64,000 nt of DNA from Roseibium album. GTDB taxonomy: Bacteria > Pseudomonadota > Alphaproteobacteria > Rhizobiales > Stappiaceae. This document shows, one piece after another, positions 35,383-45,143 of the stretch. The stretch lies in the NCBI RefSeq assembly GCF_001404515.1, contig NZ_CXWE01000006.1, positions 186,001 through 250,000 of the forward strand, written 5' to 3'. Under the pieces are notes generated by a model. It did not search any database and was not told the origin of the DNA. It worked only from the letters and a program-made list of their open reading frames with translations. Each line of letters opens with the position of its first letter. Position 1 is the stretch's first letter. A program made the translations under genes and the position numbers.

Positions 35383-36600
35383 ATGCCCAAACTCGTATCG
35401 GTCGCACTGGCCCTCGGCCTGCTGGCCGGAACCGCTGCCGCCCAGGCGGATGAAACCGTCAGGTTCTGGTATCATTTCGACAACGCCGACAATCCGATGT
35501 CCGAACTTGTCGCCAAATTCGAAGCAGAAAATCCGGGCATCAAGATTGAAGCCGAGAACATTCCCTGGAACAGTTATTACGACAATCTCTACACGTCGAT
35601 TGTTGCAGGCAATGCACCCGATGCGGCAATGGTGAAGATGTTTGCCCAACCCCGCCTTGTTGAAATGGGCGCGCTGGAGCCGATCGGCGACAGGATCGAT
35701 GCCTGGGAAGGGAAAGCCGACTTGCAGGACAATCTCCTGAACCTTGCACAGGCTTCTGACGGCAACTCCTATTATCTGCCGGTTCAGTACGTGGTTCTAT
35801 ACCTGTACTACCGGCAGGACATGTTCGAGGAACTGGGCCTGGAAGTTCCCAAGACATGTGACGACTTCCGTGATGCGGCAATCAAGTTGACACGCGATAC
35901 TGACGGCGATGGTCAAACCGACGTTTACGGCTTTGGTTTCCGGGGAGGCAAAGGTGGCCACGATCACTGGGGAAGCCTGGTTCTGTCCCGCAGCGGTGTC
36001 GACTTTTCCAAGGACAGCCTCGGGAGCGAGGCCGGTGTCGCAGGTTCCCAGTGGGTGGTTGATCTGTTCCAGAAAGACAAGGTTTTCCCGCCATCGGCGC
36101 CCAATGACGGCTTCAAGGAAGTCACAGGCGCTTTCAAGGCCGGCAAGACGGCAATGACCATTCACCATATCGGATCTTCCAATGGCATGGTCGAAGCTCT
36201 CGGCGACGCCGTTTCCGCTGCGCCGGTTCCCGAGTGCGGTGGTGGCCACTGGACGGCGTTTGGCGATGAATCAACCGCCATATTCTCGTCGGCACAAAAC
36301 AAGGACGCTGCCTGGAAATGGATCTCGTTTCTGTCAAGCGAAGGCAACAACAAGGAATTCAACATGGCGACCGGACAGCTTCCCGTTACCAAATCGGATT
36401 CCGAAAACTGGACCTTGCATGAAAAGCGTTTTGTCGATGCAACCGTCGGCTCCCTGCCATTCGCAAATCTCTTGCCGAACACGCCTGAAACATCCGATTT
36501 CGTAAACACGGTCTGGCCGGTGAACATGCAACGTGCCCTGACGGGAGAAATTACCGCGGAGCAGATGAACGCCGAAATCAACAAACTTTACAATCCGTGA
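35383..36600 (+). CDS. ABC sugar-binding protein, SBP family 1 (second)
   Basis: 405-residue periplasmic binding protein. A short signal peptide (about residues 1-22, ending AAAQA) precedes DETVRFWYHFDNADN. Family 1 landmarks include AGNAPDAAMVKMF, GKTAMTIHHIGSSNG and the aromatic-rich ligand region. A GAGGAGGAAG ribosome site precedes the start. It forms an importer with the two permeases downstream; the ATPase is encoded at 32405-33472. The gene is followed by a 13-bp hairpin. Confidence 0.93.
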   Translation: MPKLVSVALALGLLAGTAAAQADETVRFWYHFDNADNPMSELVAKFEAENPGIKIEAENIPWNSYYDNLYTSIVAGNAPDAAMVKMFAQPRLVEMGALEPIGDRIDAWEGKADLQDNLLNLAQASDGNSYYLPVQYVVLYLYYRQDMFEELGLEVPKTCDDFRDAAIKLTRDTDGDGQTDVYGFGFRGGKGGHDHWGSLVLSRSGVDFSKDSLGSEAGVAGSQWVVDLFQKDKVFPPSAPNDGFKEVTGAFKAGKTAMTIHHIGSSNGMVEALGDAVSAAPVPECGGGHWTAFGDESTAIFSSAQNKDAAWKWISFLSSEGNNKEFNMATGQLPVTKSDSENWTLHEKRFVDATVGSLPFANLLPNTPETSDFVNTVWPVNMQRALTGEITAEQMNAEINKLYNP

Positions 36601-36610
36601 GCTTGCTGTG

Positions 36611-36643
36611 GCGGGGTGTTCGGTTCGGAGCCGAACACCCCGC
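36611..36643 (+). terminator. Hairpin after second family 1 binding-protein gene
   Basis: Perfect 13-bp stem GCGGGGTGTTCGG (36611-36623) / CCGAACACCCCGC (36631-36643), loop of 7 bases, 10 bases after the stop. No T-run follows. It is best seen as a stabilising or attenuating element between the binding protein and the permease. Confidence 0.75.
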
Positions 36644-36773
36644 TTCAAGGTGATCACGTCAACGGGAAATTCATGGACCGCATTTCTTACCTGCCTTCGG
36701 AAACACCGCCGGATGCGCCAACCCGAAATTGCACGCCACGCTCACATCATCGGCTCCGGACGGACAGATAGAC

Positions 36774-37679
36774 ATGCTCACGATGAACGAACCGATGGGC
36801 CGGGCAGCCCTGGCCAGAAAAGTGCTCCCCTACGCACTTCTTTCGCCTGCCGTTCTGGTTACCCTCGCCATCGTCTTCTTTCCGATGATCCAGGCTGCCT
36901 GGATGAGCCTGCACGACTACATTCTTTGGAAACCCAAGGATTTCACGTTTGTCGGCCTCAAGAACTTCGCCACGGCCCTTGGTGACGAAGTGTTCTGGAT
37001 TTCTCTGAAACATACCGTCATCTGGATCGCACTGACCATCCCGGCCCAGCTCCTGCTTGGACTCGCGACAGCTTTGCTGCTCAATCAGGAATTTCCCTGG
37101 CGTCCGTTGGCCAGAGCGCTCGTCATCATTCCCTGGGCACTGCCCAGCGTCGTCATCGCGCTCATGTGGGTCTGGATATATGACGCCAATTACGGGATCC
37201 TGAACGAATTCATGCTCAGGCTGGGACTGATCAAGGCCTCCGTTCCCTGGCTTGCCGATCCCGATACCGCGCTTTATGCGATCATACTGACGCTTACCTG
37301 GCAGGGTTTTCCCTTCTTCGCGGTCATGATACTTGCAGGGCTCCAGTCCATCCCAAAAAGCTATTACGAGGCGGCGTCGCTGGATGGCGCCAGCACACTT
37401 CGACAATTCTGGCACATAACCTTGCCGGGCATTTCCGGTGTTCTGATCACTGCCGTACTGCTACGGACAATCTGGGTCGCCAACTCGATTGACGTCATTT
37501 TCGTGATGACCGGAGGAGGTCCAGGTTATGCCACGTACACGTTGCCTCTTTATGCCTTCATCAAGGCGCGAACCAATCTCGACTTCGGTTACGGATCTTC
37601 GCTGGCCGTCCTTTTCACTCTAATGCTGCTTGGACTTGTTGTCGTTTATCTGCGCCGTGCAGGACGGGGGATCGATTGA
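36774..37679 (+). CDS. ABC sugar importer permease, MalF/UgpA-like (second)
   Basis: 301-residue six-span permease. Span 1 is near residues 17-40 (LPYALLSPAVLVTLAIVFFPMI). The EAA loop is YYEAASLDGASTLRQFWHITLPGI. The start is uncertain: ATG 36774 was taken, but no strong ribosome site is visible and ATG 36783 is possible. The 170 bases before it contain only the hairpin. The stop and the next ATG share one base. Confidence 0.9.
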   Translation: MLTMNEPMGRAALARKVLPYALLSPAVLVTLAIVFFPMIQAAWMSLHDYILWKPKDFTFVGLKNFATALGDEVFWISLKHTVIWIALTIPAQLLLGLATALLLNQEFPWRPLARALVIIPWALPSVVIALMWVWIYDANYGILNEFMLRLGLIKASVPWLADPDTALYAIILTLTWQGFPFFAVMILAGLQSIPKSYYEAASLDGASTLRQFWHITLPGISGVLITAVLLRTIWVANSIDVIFVMTGGGPGYATYTLPLYAFIKARTNLDFGYGSSLAVLFTLMLLGLVVVYLRRAGRGID

Positions 37680-38509
37680 TGGTCGGCCGAAAATCCCTTG
37701 TGAAGCGCCTGCTAACCGTCGATCTGCCGATGCTGGCAATTCTGACTTTCACCCTTGGCCCTTATCTGTGGATGCTTCTGACCTCGCTGACATCGGAAGA
37801 CCGATTATTCACGGAAGGGCCGAGCCTGGTCGGAGCGACAATTGAAAACTACGTCCGGTTGTTCGCTACGGTCGGCTTCCTCACAAATCTGGTCCATTCC
37901 TTCATTATCGCAGCGGGAACTGTCGTGGTTGGCCTCACCCTTTCGGTCACCGCCGCTTATTCCTTTTCGCGCTTTTCATTCCGCGGCAAGCGGTATCTTC
38001 TGCTTCAATTCCTCATCATCAACATGTTTCCTGTCGTGCTTCTGATCCTGCCACTTTTCGTGATGATGCGGGTCCTCGGCATCCTGGATACGCATCTGGC
38101 CCTCATCATAGCCAATGCCACGGTAGCCATTCCGTTTTCAGTCTGGATGATGACCAGCTACATGAACGGTATTCCCAGAAGCCTGGACGAAGCAGCGATG
38201 ACAGACGGCTGCAGTCGCCTCGGAGCCTTGTGGCGAGTCGTGCTGCCACTTTGCACACCGGGCATCATCGCAACAGGTATCTATATCTTCATCACCGCAT
38301 GGAACGAGTATCTTTACGCCCTCACTCTGGGCGGGCGGAACGTGAGACCCATCACAGTCGCGATTCAGACCCTTATCGGCGAATACGAAGTCGAGTGGGG
38401 TCTTCTGACGTCAGGCGGCATCATCGGCGCCCTGCCCGCCACGATACTATTCCTTATCGTTCAAAAACGCCTGATCAGCGGCCTTACTCAAGGAGCGGTC
38501 AAGGGATGA
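37679..38509 (+). CDS. ABC sugar importer permease, MalG/UgpE-like (second)
   Basis: 276-residue six-span permease of normal size, with no long periplasmic insert, unlike the paralogue at 16667. Span 1 is [19 protein letters not shown]. The EAA loop is [23 protein letters not shown]. It overlaps the preceding stop by one base (TGATG). Confidence 0.93.
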   Translation: MVGRKSLVKRLLTVDLPMLAILTFTLGPYLWMLLTSLTSEDRLFTEGPSLVGATIENYVRLFATVGFLTNLVHSFIIAAGTVVVGLTLSVTAAYSFSRFSFRGKRYLLLQFLIINMFPVVLLILPLFVMMRVLGILDTHLALIIANATVAIPFSVWMMTSYMNGIPRSLDEAAMTDGCSRLGALWRVVLPLCTPGIIATGIYIFITAWNEYLYALTLGGRNVRPITVAIQTLIGEYEVEWGLLTSGGIIGALPATILFLIVQKRLISGLTQGAVKG

Positions 38510-38528
38510 CAACACACAGGGCCTCAAA

Positions 38529-39416
38529 GTGAAAAATCCGGTCGGTATAATTTCCATGCAATTCGTGCGTCCGTTCACGCGCGAAAATCTCGGCCTCTTC
38601 CAGTCCATTCGTGATCTTGGATTCGACTTTGTCGAACTGCTGGTTCCCGAACCCGGAGACAACCTTGACTTGACAGAGACACGGCAGGCGCTGGACGACG
38701 CCGGAATTGACGTCGTGCTTGCAGCCCGTGTCAACCTTCAACGATCCATCGCAAGCGAAGATGCCACCTGCCGCAAGGGTGGGATCGAATATCTGAAACG
38801 CTGCGTTGATGTGGCGGTGCAGCTTGGAGCAAGGGTTATTGGCGGCCCGCTCTACGGCGAACCTCTGGTCTTTGCCGGACGTGCTCCGGCCCCCTGGAGT
38901 GCAGAGCAAATAAGAGCGCGATCGGATCGCACAAAGGAAGGGCTTGCGAATGTGTCTTCTTTCGCAGCAAAGGCGGGCTGCGTCCTTGCGCTGGAAGCCC
39001 TGAACAGGTTCGAAACCGATATCGTCTCCACAACGTCTCAGGCCATCGAGGTCGTGGACGCGGTGTCCTCACCCGGCCTTGGCATTGTTCTGGACACATT
39101 TCACATGAACATGGAAGAACGCTCCATCACAGGTGCCATCCACGCCGCAGGATCTCGGATCGTACATTTTCAGGCCAACGAAAATCATCGTGGCTTTCCG
39201 GGAACCGGACATCTGGACTGGCCGGCCATCATGCGAGCACTCGTGGACACCGGATATGACGGCCCGATTTCGCTGGAACCATTCCGCCGCGACGACGACA
39301 GGGTCGGTCTGCCGATTGCCCATTGGCGCGCACCGCGGGAAGACGAAACTGAAAAACTCAGGACGGGGCTTGCCCTCATCAGGTCCTGTCTGGCCATGGC
39401 GGGATCGAACCAATGA
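38529..39416 (+). CDS. Sugar isomerase/epimerase-like TIM-barrel protein (DTE/DPE family)
   Basis: 295-residue AP-endonuclease-2-like TIM barrel, closest by motif to D-tagatose/D-psicose 3-epimerases. By eye, the metal ligands correspond to E156 ([10 protein letters not shown]), D189 (LDTFHMN) and E250 (SLEPF), and the substrate residues E162, H192 and R221 align. The position equivalent to the fourth ligand, histidine in DPE, is Q215 ([15 protein letters not shown]). It uses a GTG start at 38529, 20 bases after the permease. It sits between permease and Gfo/Idh genes, so it acts on the imported sugar or a keto-sugar made from it. Confidence 0.85.
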   Translation: MKNPVGIISMQFVRPFTRENLGLFQSIRDLGFDFVELLVPEPGDNLDLTETRQALDDAGIDVVLAARVNLQRSIASEDATCRKGGIEYLKRCVDVAVQLGARVIGGPLYGEPLVFAGRAPAPWSAEQIRARSDRTKEGLANVSSFAAKAGCVLALEALNRFETDIVSTTSQAIEVVDAVSSPGLGIVLDTFHMNMEERSITGAIHAAGSRIVHFQANENHRGFPGTGHLDWPAIMRALVDTGYDGPISLEPFRRDDDRVGLPIAHWRAPREDETEKLRTGLALIRSCLAMAGSNQ

Positions 39417-40405
39417 CGTTGAATATCGGATGGATCGGATGCGGTCGCCATGCCACACAGATGCTCATGCCGCAACTCGGACGCAACGACCTCAGAGTTG
39501 CAGCGGTGTGCGACATCAATACGGAAGCAGCTGCACGTGCTGCCTGGCAGTATGGCGCAGACGAAGTCTATGCCGACTATCGCGACCTGATTGCTCACAA
39601 GGGACTTGATGCCATCGGCATGGCGGTGGGGCCGGACCTTCACCATGTTGCCTCAATCGAAGCTCTGAAGCAGGGCCTTCCAGTTTTCCTGGAAAAGCCG
39701 CCTGCAAAAAATGCGGGCGACACGGCGGAAATTGCTTCGGCATCCGACAAATATGGAAAACCTGTTCTGCTCGGGTTCATGAAACGGTATTCGACCGGCA
39801 ACAGAATTGCCGGCAACTATTTGAAAAGCGGTGATTTTGGAGATGTTCTGGGTGTCTCGGGAACCTACATGACCGCCCCAACCTATTTTGCCGGTGAAGT
39901 CGATTTTTCAGGCTTCTATCTCCATCACTGTGTCCACTACATGGACCTGATTCCCTGGTTTGCCGGTTCGGACTTTACCGACATGGCACTTCGCAAGAAT
40001 GAGCCCAAGCCCGGCCACCTTCTCTTCCATCTCAATTTTGAATGCGGAAACGGGGTCATCGGGACAGTCATTATGGGAACTGTTCAATCACGCGGCACAC
40101 CGATGGAATTTATCCAGATCATGGGTGACCATGTTCGTCTCGAAGTGGACAACATCATCAATGTGGCCTGCTATCGCGATCCGCCCTTCAAGGCAGAAGA
40201 CCCTGCAGCAACATTGCTAGTTGGCGCGGACACCCTGTCCTGGACACCAAATTTCACCGCCGCCGCAAACGAGGACCACAAAGGCTACAACGCGCTCATC
40301 GCAGACGTCGCAAATGCGTTGAAAGGAGGCCCGTCGAACGCCCCGGATATCAGGGACGGTGTGCGGGCAATGGTAAATCTGGAGCGCATGATTGCTCTCA
40401 TTTGA
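39413..40405 (+). CDS. Gfo/Idh/MocA-family oxidoreductase (fourth)
   Basis: 330-residue sugar oxidoreductase. Rossmann motif [18 protein letters not shown], lysine motif [11 protein letters not shown] and histidine region [17 protein letters not shown] are all present. It overlaps the TIM-barrel gene by 4 bases and closes the importer operon. It may oxidise the imported sugar at C3 or another position before the TIM-barrel step. Confidence 0.92.
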   Translation: MTLNIGWIGCGRHATQMLMPQLGRNDLRVAAVCDINTEAAARAAWQYGADEVYADYRDLIAHKGLDAIGMAVGPDLHHVASIEALKQGLPVFLEKPPAKNAGDTAEIASASDKYGKPVLLGFMKRYSTGNRIAGNYLKSGDFGDVLGVSGTYMTAPTYFAGEVDFSGFYLHHCVHYMDLIPWFAGSDFTDMALRKNEPKPGHLLFHLNFECGNGVIGTVIMGTVQSRGTPMEFIQIMGDHVRLEVDNIINVACYRDPPFKAEDPAATLLVGADTLSWTPNFTAAANEDHKGYNALIADVANALKGGPSNAPDIRDGVRAMVNLERMIALI

Positions 40406-40855
40406 ACAAGCCGCAGACCGCGTTCCCCCGGTATGTGCGGCTAACTGGCGGGTGGTCGGTCGACAGATCGATCGCCCGCCGGGCTCGCGCCGGCAACGAC
40501 CATTTTCAAGGAATATCGGCGACGACGAAACATCTGCCTTGTCATTTTCGCTCACGACAGAACTGATCGGAAAATTGATCTGTCGCAGAACTGATCTGGC
40601 CCGCGACGACCGGTTCGACAACACCACTGGCCGCACTCTACTGGCCCGGCCGGATGCAACAGCGGCAGGAGGCAACCAGGGTAAAACTGCAGCCAGGCAA
40701 TCCTAAACCGACATCAAGAACACGGTCATTGGCCAACTCTGATCGCCCGGTTCGTCCTGGAACCCAGGGCATTGCCGGCATCACATCACCCGGAAGGATC
40801 GGGCTGAATGGCGGTTCCGGCGGACATGAATGGCATGCCGCCGAAACCTGATTTG
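40406..40855. other. Convergent gap, no gene recognised
   Basis: 450 bases between two converging genes. It contains a direct repeat CAGAACTGATC (40558-40568 and 40586-40596), and a weak hairpin GCCGCA/TGCGGC (40410-40441). No open frame shows a known motif. Confidence 0.4.
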
Positions 40856-41920
40856 TCAGACCCGTTGTGTGAAGGTGGCCGCTTTCACTTCGATGGCATA
40901 GTCTTTTGCAAGATCCAGAAATGCATCGTAGCTCTTCTGGACTTCGGCGAATTTTGGATTGGCGGAAGCATTTTCAGCCATGACTTCGCTGACTGCTTTC
41001 TTCAGTGCCGCTATCACATCTTCGGGGAACGCACCGAAAGTCACGCCCTCCGACTTCAGCTTCTGCATGGCGACTGCATTGAAATAGTCGAATTGTGCCG
41101 TCGTTTCGACAGACGTCGCTTCAGCTGCATTGGCGATGACCGCCTGGAGATGCGTCGGCAGGCCGTCAAAGGCGTCCTTGTTGACGACGATTTCCAGCGC
41201 TGCGGATGGTTCGTGGAAGGCCGGGACGTAGCAGTATTTGGCAACTTTCTGGAGGCCAAAAGCCATGTCCAGCATTGGCCCGACCCATTCGGCGGCATCG
41301 ATCGCACCGGACTGGAACGCCGGAAATATTTCCGGAGGCGGCAGCAAAACGGCATTGACGCCCAGCTTGCGCATGGCTTCTCCACCGAGACCTGCGATCC
41401 GCATGTTAAGACCAGCCAGATCATCAAGGCTTTCGATAGGCGTCTTGAACCATCCGGCGGCCTGGACGCCGGAATTGCCGGAATAGAAGGGTTTCAGACC
41501 GCGTTCGGCATAGATCCCGTCCCAAAGCTCCTGCCCACCGCCATAGCGGAGCCAGGCGGTTGTTTCCACTGCGGTCATACCGAAGGGAACGGCTGAAAAG
41601 AAGTGCAATGCGGAGTTCTTGGAAGCTGCATAATAGGGCGTCGAATGACCGATCTCGGCTGTGCCCTGTTCGACGGCATCCTCGACCCCGAAGGGCGGGA
41701 CCAGTTCGCCTCCGGAAAACACCTTGAGGGTCAGTTGACCGTCGGACATGGCCGCGACGCGGTTGGCAAACGACGTTACGTTGGTACCGACACCGGGCGC
41801 CTTGGCTGGAAAGGATGTCGGCAGCTTCCATTCCACCTTGCCCTGGGCAATGGCAGGCGCTGCCAGAAGCGTTGCAGGTGCGGCGACCGCCCCTGCTCTC
41901 AGAAAATCCCGTCTTTTCAT
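40856..41920 (-). CDS. TRAP transporter solute-binding protein, DctP family (TakP/lactate-type)
   Basis: 354-residue periplasmic binding protein. The start at 41920 gives a twin-arginine signal MKRRDFLRAGAVAAPATLL ending PAIAQ. The mature part has VEWKLPTSFP, then IAGLGGEAMRKLG with the ligand arginine, and WVGPMLDMAFGLQKVAKYCY, EPSAALEIVVNK, segments typical of the TakP/LakP branch that binds 2-oxo- or hydroxy-monocarboxylates. It is the third gene of a QMP operon. The ligand assignment is by family only. Confidence 0.9.
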   Translation of the reverse strand: MKRRDFLRAGAVAAPATLLAAPAIAQGKVEWKLPTSFPAKAPGVGTNVTSFANRVAAMSDGQLTLKVFSGGELVPPFGVEDAVEQGTAEIGHSTPYYAASKNSALHFFSAVPFGMTAVETTAWLRYGGGQELWDGIYAERGLKPFYSGNSGVQAAGWFKTPIESLDDLAGLNMRIAGLGGEAMRKLGVNAVLLPPPEIFPAFQSGAIDAAEWVGPMLDMAFGLQKVAKYCYVPAFHEPSAALEIVVNKDAFDGLPTHLQAVIANAAEATSVETTAQFDYFNAVAMQKLKSEGVTFGAFPEDVIAALKKAVSEVMAENASANPKFAEVQKSYDAFLDLAKDYAIEVKAATFTQRV

Positions 41921-41936
41921 GTCAAATCTCCTCTGA

Positions 41937-43493
41937 TCAAAACAAAACTCCGGGCAGCCAGGTCGCGAGCGCCGGAAAGACGGCAACGAGGCCAAGTGCC
42001 AGCAACTGGATCGCCACGAACGGTATCACGGCGACATAGATCTGCGACGTTCGAATGTCTTCCGGCGCAACGGACCGGAAGTAGAACAGCGCGAAGCCGA
42101 ATGGTGGCGTCAGGAATGATGTCTGCAGGTTAAGCGCAATCAGCACGGCGAACCAGACGGGGCTGATATCTGTCTGCAGGATGATCGGACCGACGATCGG
42201 CACGACAATGAATATGATTTCCACGAATTCGAGAATGAAACCAAGCAAAAAGATCACCAGCATTGTCAGCAACAACATGCCGTAAGCGCCACCCGGCAGT
42301 GATTGCAGCAATTCGGCCACATGTTCGTCGCCGTCAAACCCCCTGAAAACCAGGGACAAAATACTCGCCGCGATCACTATGCCGAAGATCATGCCGGTTA
42401 TGGTCACGGTCTCACGCAGCGCTGCCAGCAGCACGCCGTTTTTTACAAGCGAAGTGGAAATGGTGAGGAGCAGTCCAAGTACGATCGCTGTCAGGGCAAC
42501 CGAATAGATCGACTTGACCGTCCAGCTGATCTTTCCCGCTTCGAATACCAACCCCAGAATGCCGGACTGGCGCAGGAACAAAAGACACAAGGCCAGCAGG
42601 GCACATGCAAGGGCCACCCGGCCGACAGTGCCCCCCTGCCCGCCAACCGAGATCAACAGTGCACCGGCAACACCGACGCTGGCAGCTTCCGTCGGCGTGG
42701 CAATGCCGACGAGAATACTTCCAAGCACGGCAATGATCAGCCCCAGCGTTGGAGCAATGCTCCAGGTCAGCTCCCGGAAAGTGATCCGGGACTGATCAAT
42801 TGCGTTGTCCGGTTGGCTGTCCGATCGCCGCAGCCTGAAGAGGACATAACCGGCATAAAGCGCGACCAGCAGGAGACCCGGAAGCAATGCGCCGGCGAAC
42901 AGGTCGCCAACCGTGACAGGGTCCGGTGCGAAGTTCCCCGCCTCCTGTTGCGCCTCGAAATAGGCATTCGAGACCTGGTCCCCCAACAAGATCAAAACGA
43001 TAGAAGGAGGGATAATCTGTCCAAGGGTTCCGCTGGCACAGATCAGCCCGCTGCTCATGTGTTTGTTGATACCTGCCTTGAGAAGCGCCGGCAGCATGAT
43101 GGTTCCGAGCATGACGATGGTTGCACCGATGATCCCGGTCGAGGCTGCGATCAGCGCGCTTACAAGCACAACGGACAGTCCGAGCGCCGACTGGTTTCCA
43201 CCCAGTGCCGTCGAAAGGCTTTTGAGCATCCGCTCCGCCTGCTGCGATTTTTCCAGAAGCAGACCCATGAACACGAACAAGGGCACCGCCAGCAAAAGCG
43301 GGTTCGACATGATGCCGAAGACCCGTTGCGGTACCGCCTGGAAAAACACCAGGTCGAAGTCCCCCACCATCGCCGCCAATAGAGCGATCAGTGTCGAGGC
43401 ACCGGCGATTGCGAGCAAGACGGGAACACCGGACAAGATGCAGCAGAAGACAGCCACGGTCATCAACAACAGCCAGAATATATCAGCGCTCAT
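41937..43493 (-). CDS. TRAP transporter large permease, DctM family
   Basis: 518-residue membrane protein, longer than the usual 425-430 because of a central segment (about residues 230-330) with additional hydrophobic stretches, as seen in the TakM/mannitol-chloroaromatic branch. Conserved DctM parts include GASTLIALLAA, SALIAASTGIIGATIVMLGTIMLP, ASGTLGQIIPPSIVLILLGD and TSFLTPPFGFALFYF. Start at 43493 overlaps the small permease by 4 bases. Confidence 0.92.
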   Translation of the reverse strand: MSADIFWLLLMTVAVFCCILSGVPVLLAIAGASTLIALLAAMVGDFDLVFFQAVPQRVFGIMSNPLLLAVPLFVFMGLLLEKSQQAERMLKSLSTALGGNQSALGLSVVLVSALIAASTGIIGATIVMLGTIMLPALLKAGINKHMSSGLICASGTLGQIIPPSIVLILLGDQVSNAYFEAQQEAGNFAPDPVTVGDLFAGALLPGLLLVALYAGYVLFRLRRSDSQPDNAIDQSRITFRELTWSIAPTLGLIIAVLGSILVGIATPTEAASVGVAGALLISVGGQGGTVGRVALACALLALCLLFLRQSGILGLVFEAGKISWTVKSIYSVALTAIVLGLLLTISTSLVKNGVLLAALRETVTITGMIFGIVIAASILSLVFRGFDGDEHVAELLQSLPGGAYGMLLLTMLVIFLLGFILEFVEIIFIVVPIVGPIILQTDISPVWFAVLIALNLQTSFLTPPFGFALFYFRSVAPEDIRTSQIYVAVIPFVAIQLLALGLVAVFPALATWLPGVLF

Positions 43494-43963
43494 GAAGCAT
43501 TCCGCCGAAAGAAACCAATGACCCTGACGAGCGTCAGAAGCACTATCAGGGTCGGCAGAACAAGCAGACAAGTCTTGACCAGAAAGAGGCCCGGTAACCC
43601 GCCGGTTTCCGGCGAACCTTCAAGGATCACCCACGAACTTCGCACCAACGGGTAAGCCATCCACATCATGATTGAAAATACGGGCAGTGCCAGGAAAAGG
43701 TCTCCCAGCCAATCGATCCACCGATTGGCATTCCCGCCCAGTTTCTGACGGAAGATATCGACGCGCACGTGTTTGTCGGCGCTGAAAGTCACCGCCACGG
43801 ACAACGCGACAAGAGCCGCAAACGCATAATTGACCGCATCCTGGATTTCAAGAAAGCCATATCCCAGCAGGTAGCGCATGAGAACCATGGACAATTGTCC
43901 AAGAAAGACGATCACGGCAAGAACCATGCAAATCCGGCGCACACCTGAAAACACAGCACGCAT
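43490..43963 (-). CDS. TRAP transporter small permease, DctQ family
   Basis: 157-residue four-span membrane protein, first gene of the TRAP operon. It shows the DctQ segment LSMVLMRYLLGYGFLEIQDAVNYAFAALVALSVAVTF followed by DKHVRVDIFRQKLG, the family signature. ATG 43963 was chosen over TTG 43966. It partners the DctM protein. Confidence 0.9.
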   Translation of the reverse strand: MRAVFSGVRRICMVLAVIVFLGQLSMVLMRYLLGYGFLEIQDAVNYAFAALVALSVAVTFSADKHVRVDIFRQKLGGNANRWIDWLGDLFLALPVFSIMMWMAYPLVRSSWVILEGSPETGGLPGLFLVKTCLLVLPTLIVLLTLVRVIGFFRRNAS

Positions 43964-44475
43964 CAAAACTCAAATCCTGCCACTTGCAGATTTCCATACA
44001 GAATCGCCCTTTTGAGGCGGCATCAATCTAGGGAGCAATCCTGCAATTGTATACAGACATCTGATGAACTTCCTAAGCGAACATTCGCGATTTGATCCGT
44101 GCGGGTAGCGTGATCTGCAAATCGAAATCAAATCGTTGATACACCGCCTTCTGATGCCGACCGTGCAGTGCGGCATGAAGCCTCATTCCGAAGCGACTCT
44201 CAGGCGCCATGTGATTGCTCGCTTATTGTCGATTATGGAAATTATTGTATTTTTTCAATATATTACAAAGTCGACACCCTCAATCTGGTGTGTGGATTTA
44301 ACTCATTTCACGTTAAAAATTCACCTTGCGGCGATGCAGCAACTTCGATACGCGATTTCTACCGGATGCTTGGTGCTCTGCACCCGGCGGGCGTATTACC
44401 CGTTCCGGAATTCAACACAGTATCCGTCATGAAATCCCGTCGCCCTGAAGATATTGATACATTCGGAGTTCAACC
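43964..44475. other. Divergent intergenic region TRAP / peroxiredoxin
   Basis: 512 bases holding the promoters of the TRAP operon and of the peroxiredoxin gene. 44230-44275 is strongly A/T-rich and is the probable promoter area. No gene or clear operator was recognised. Confidence 0.4.
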
Positions 44476-45018
44476 ATGCTCGGCAAGAAAATTCCCTTCG
44501 TTACCTTTCGCACCCGCGTCCGTGACGATTCAATCGAGGGACCAAATCCGTTCCGCTGGGAAGACAAAACCAGTGACGACTATTTCAGCGACAAGAGAGT
44601 TGTGCTGTTTTCTCTTCCAGGTGCCTTTACCCCGACCTGCTCTACATTCCAGCTGCCGAATTTTGAAAAACTCCATGGTGAGTTCCAGGCAGAGGGCATC
44701 GATGAGATCTACTGCATTTCCGTCAACGACGCTTTTGTCATGAATGCGTGGGCCAAGGCACAAGGTGTTGAGAACACAAAGGTGATTCCGGACGGGTCCG
44801 GCGAATTCACACGCAAGATGGGCATGCTTGTCGCCAAGGACAATCTCGGCTTCGGAATGCGGTCCTGGCGTTATGGCGCTGTCGTTGATAACTGCGTTGT
44901 CGAGCAGTGGTTCGAAGAAGACGGCTTCTCCGACAATTGCAATACCGACCCTTACGGTGTCTCTTCTCCGCAGAATATCCTGGAACAGCTCAGAGCAGCC
45001 AAGATTGAAGCCGCGTAG
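44476..45018 (+). CDS. Peroxiredoxin, Prx5/AhpE-like (redoxin family)
   Basis: 180-residue thiol peroxidase reducing hydrogen peroxide and organic peroxides. The peroxidatic Cys55 is in LPGAFTPTCSTFQLP, the Prx5 active-site motif, with the supporting Thr and downstream Arg (MRSWRYGAVVD). Single-gene unit with its own promoter and a strong terminator. The electron donor, glutathione/glutaredoxin in many Prx5 proteins, is not encoded nearby. Confidence 0.93.
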   Translation: MLGKKIPFVTFRTRVRDDSIEGPNPFRWEDKTSDDYFSDKRVVLFSLPGAFTPTCSTFQLPNFEKLHGEFQAEGIDEIYCISVNDAFVMNAWAKAQGVENTKVIPDGSGEFTRKMGMLVAKDNLGFGMRSWRYGAVVDNCVVEQWFEEDGFSDNCNTDPYGVSSPQNILEQLRAAKIEAA

Positions 45019-45046
45019 GCCGAGCACATCATGCCGATGCCTGAAG

Positions 45047-45074
45047 AACCCTGGCCAATCGCCAGGGTTTTTTT
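45047..45074 (+). terminator. Intrinsic terminator of peroxiredoxin gene
   Basis: Perfect 9-bp stem AACCCTGGC / GCCAGGGTT, loop CAATC, with seven T residues running from the stem base. It is a textbook rho-independent terminator. Confidence 0.93.
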
Positions 45075-45143
45075 GCGTCTCTTTTCCTCTGGTCTTGACG
45101 ATCGCGCCGCCTATTTCATTTGTAGTTATGGAGGAGACTGCAA

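Noticed and set aside
40558..40596. Direct repeat CAGAACTGATC as a mobile-element end or attachment site
   Set aside because: Only 11 bp, 28 bp apart, with no integrase, tRNA or inverted ends nearby.
42303..43382. Plus-strand open frame (359 codons)
   Set aside because: Antisense to the DctM permease; low-complexity basic/Gln-rich composition.
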